64,000 nt of DNA from positions 6,517,985 through 6,581,984 of the forward strand of contig NC_088776.1 in the NCBI RefSeq assembly GCF_954871325.1, given 5' to 3'. A program made the translations under genes and the position numbers. Source of the DNA: Gordionus sp. m RMFG-2023 (lineage: Eukaryota > Nematomorpha > Gordioida > Chordodea > Parachordodidae). Each line of letters starts with the position of its first letter. Position 1 is the stretch's first letter. This document shows positions 61,437 to 64,000 of the stretch, piece after piece. The notes beneath the pieces were generated by a model. It saw nothing but the letters and a program-made list of their open reading frames with translations. It was not told the origin of the DNA and did no database searches.

Positions 61437-62820
61437 CTATGAATAAACTTAAAGAACAAATTCGAGCATACTTTATCAAAGCAAACGTAAAACATACAAA
61501 CAAGATGCGAACTATAAAAATGGATACCCTCGTTCAACTACATCCTAATGCTCTACCAACATTTCTATTTGTGATAACTATTATGAATCGGTACATTATT
61601 AAATATAAAGTTTAGATTGACACATATTCACAACCATCCTGATGAATCTGAGGAAGAGCATTTTGTTATTTTAGTAACTATGAATAAACTTAAAATTAGA
61701 GTATACCCTATTAAAGCAAACAAAACATTTAATCAAGTTATGCGTATTAGAAAAATGGATCCCCTCGTTCAACTCCATCCTAATGCTCTACCAACATTTC
61801 TATCTGAGAAAACTATTATAAATTGAATTATTAAATCATATGGACCACCTTTGCCTCTTATAAATTCTGATATCCCACTATACGGCGATTATAAATTAAC
61901 ACTAGATAATAAAACATTTTTAATTTGTAATGAAAATAATGAATTATTAATATTTTCTACACATGAACCACTTGAAAGCCTCTGTAGTGCCTACCAAATT
62001 TTGATGGACGGTATATTTTTTTTTTCGTGTCCATTATTATTTAAGCAATTATACACTATTCATATAATGATTAATCATACAATAATTCCTTGCGCTTATC
62101 TATTATTGCCAAATAAATACAAAGAAACGTATCTTAAAAAACTATTGTCGATCTATAGGTATTTTCTTTTCTCCTCCTAAAGCACTTATAGATTTTGAAA
62201 TGGGAGTACTTACAACATTCGAAAAAATTTTTCCAATCATTTCTGTCAAGGGATGCTATTTCCATTATTGTCAATGTATTTTAAGACGTATACAGGGTAA
62301 TAGATTGACATCATATAGTCGTCTTAATCCTGATTTTAAGAGATATCGCAGACTAATGGCGATACCCTTCTTAACCGAAATGGACATACCATTGGTATTG
62401 TTTGAATTAAATAATGAAGTAGAGGCCTTTAATTTAGATCCCATAACAGATATTTTTACATACCTTAAAAGTACTTAACCCAAACGCTAAATTTAAATAT
62501 CAGATGTGGAACATGTATGATGTTCAAGGATCGAGAACAAATAACCATGTTGAAGGATTTCATCGTTCTCTAAATGAGTATATAACATATTCTTATCCGA
62601 ATTTATATCTTTTTATTGATATATTAAAACAAATAAATGGGAAGAAAGTTACCGAGAGAAAAAAAATAGTGTATAATAGACAAGAAACATTTCTATATTG
62701 CACTACTTATACAATAATGCAGTATTTAGATAAAATATCAAGATATTTATTATCGAAAAAAAATAACAAAATGAAAAATAATTTAGTCAGCAGGTATAAC
62801 CATTCAGTACCACGGTATTA
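61437..62820 (+). mobile_element. MULE-type DNA transposase, broken copy (FLYWCH/MULE)
   Basis: A plus-strand transposase in several open frames. An HNHPDESEEEHF end of a FLYWCH-like zinc finger is followed by a MULE DDE core with ICNENNELLIFSTHEPLESL and FQILMDG-like residues, then MGVLTTFEKIFPIISVKGCY, FHYCQCILRRIQGN and the C-terminal RTNNHVEGFHRSLN. The FHxxQxxxRxxQ and NNxxEGxHR motifs are typical of the metazoan MULE transposase family. The frame is broken by stops and shifts. A 241-bp tandem duplication lies at its 5' side (61437-61590 against 61678-61826). Terminal repeats were not identified. Confidence 0.8.
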
Positions 62821-62994
62821 AAATGACATTTGCACTCTGATGGCCCCTTAGCGACCATTTTCAAATTCGAACTTATTTCTATTCATAATATTTATTATCA
62901 TATGTAGATTATATGGAAAATTATGGCTCATGAGCCTGACCCTTATTCAATATGTCTCACCATTTTTTTTAAAATTAATATATCTACCAATATT

Positions 62995-64000
62995 TCGTAT
63001 AATTTTTAGTTTAGTCAAAAAATCAAATACTCTTCGAAGATATTTACTTTCGCATTTCTTGATAAGATATTTAATATCGAAAAAAAATATTAAATTATAT
63101 TTTATCTAAATACTGCATTGGTGTATAAGGTTAATATAAAATGTTTCTCAACTGATTTTCTCGTCTATTATACAATATTTTTTCTTTCTTTCGGTAACTT
63201 TCTTCCAATTTATTTGTTTTTATATATCAATAAAAAGATATAAATTAGGATGAGAATATGTTATATACTCTTTTAGTGAACGATGAAATCCTTCAACATG
63301 GTTATTTGTTCTTACACCTTAAACATCATACATGTTCCACATCTTATACTTAAATTTAGCTTTTGGGTTAATCCAAGTACTTTTAAAGTATGTAAAAATA
63401 TCTGTTATGGGATCTAAATTAAAGGCCTCTACTTCATTATTTAATTAAGACAATACCAATGGTATCTCCATTTCGGTTAAGAAGGGTATCGCCATTAGTC
63501 TGCGATATCTCTTAAAATCAGGATTAAGACGACTATATGCTGTCAACCTATTACCCTGTATACGTCTTAAAATACATTGACGATAATGAAAGTAGCATCC
63601 ATTGACACTGGTTGGAAAAATTTCTTCGAGTGCTGTAAGTACTCCCATTTCAAAATCTATAAGTGCTTTAGGAGGAGAAAAGAAAATACCTATAGATCGA
63701 CAATAGTTATTTTAAGATACGTTTCTTTGTTTTTTTTTGGCAATAATATATACGCGCAAGGAATTATTGAATGATTAATCATTATATGAATAGTGTATAA
63801 TTGCTGAAATAATAATGGACACGAAAAAAAATGTACCGTCCATCAAAATTTGGTCGGCACTACAGAGGCTTTCAATTAGTTCATGTGTAGAAAATATTAA
63901 TAATTCATTATTTTCATTACAAATTAAAAATGTTTTATTATATAGTGTCAACTTGTAAACGCCGGATAATCGGATATCAGAATTTATAAGAGACAAAGGG
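62995..64000 (-). mobile_element. Second MULE transposase copy, inverted, runs off the window
   Basis: The minus strand repeats 61850-62800 in inverted orientation: MSLINSDIRLSGVYKLTLYN, ICNENNELLIFSTHELIESL, MGVLTALEEIFPTSVNGCYF and HYRQCILRRIQGNRLTAYSR. It differs from the first copy by many substitutions and small indels. It continues beyond the right edge. With 61437-62820 it makes a tail-to-tail palindrome around a spacer at about 62820-62995. Confidence 0.82.

Overview
The window is a strongly AT-rich piece of an animal nuclear genome. Genes are split by introns that are either tiny (many of 41-55 nt) or several kb long and packed with transposon debris. Splice acceptors are often short and poor in pyrimidines. 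The gene set points to an ecdysozoan worm (nematode, nematomorph or a relative): a secreted heme peroxidase, an astacin-family protein with EGF, CUB and thrombospondin-1 domains, a Shc adaptor and SRP72. The species assignment is inference from domain architecture only. All exon models below were built by hand; within each model the reading-frame phases close.

Layout: (1) 1572-12464, minus strand: a 13-exon secreted animal heme peroxidase. (2) 12465-19084: gene-free spacer with a tandem repeat and two hAT-type elements. (3) 19085-30224, plus strand: an astacin-like secreted protein whose zinc-binding and catalytic residues are replaced and which carries a long tyrosine- and asparagine-rich exon between CUB and TSP1; it is head-to-head with the peroxidase. 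(4) 30810-37921, minus strand: an F-box/WD-repeat protein whose single 5.3-kb intron holds a rearranged LTR-retrotransposon fossil. (5) 37922-42800: mostly empty, with one possible small gene and a MITE. (6) 42801-46779, minus strand: a Shc-type PTB-SH2 adaptor. (7) 47000-56120: a repeat block with MITEs, a tRNA-derived SINE, a young non-coding LTR element (47852-50791) and an older Ty3/Gypsy fossil (51334-56120). (8) 56463-60484 and probably beyond, plus strand: the N-terminal half of SRP72, with hAT and Tc1/mariner-like relics in its one large intron. (9) 61437-64000: two MULE transposase copies facing each other, forming a large palindrome.

Biological reading: the most interesting unit is the divergent pair of secreted proteins. 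Animal heme peroxidases can cross-link tyrosines in extracellular matrix and cuticle. The neighbouring pseudo-astacin carries about 48 tyrosines in one 465-residue exon, together with adhesive domains. That makes a matrix or cuticle cross-linking pair a testable hypothesis, not a conclusion. The rest of the window shows how several MITE families have built up the introns of otherwise compact genes.
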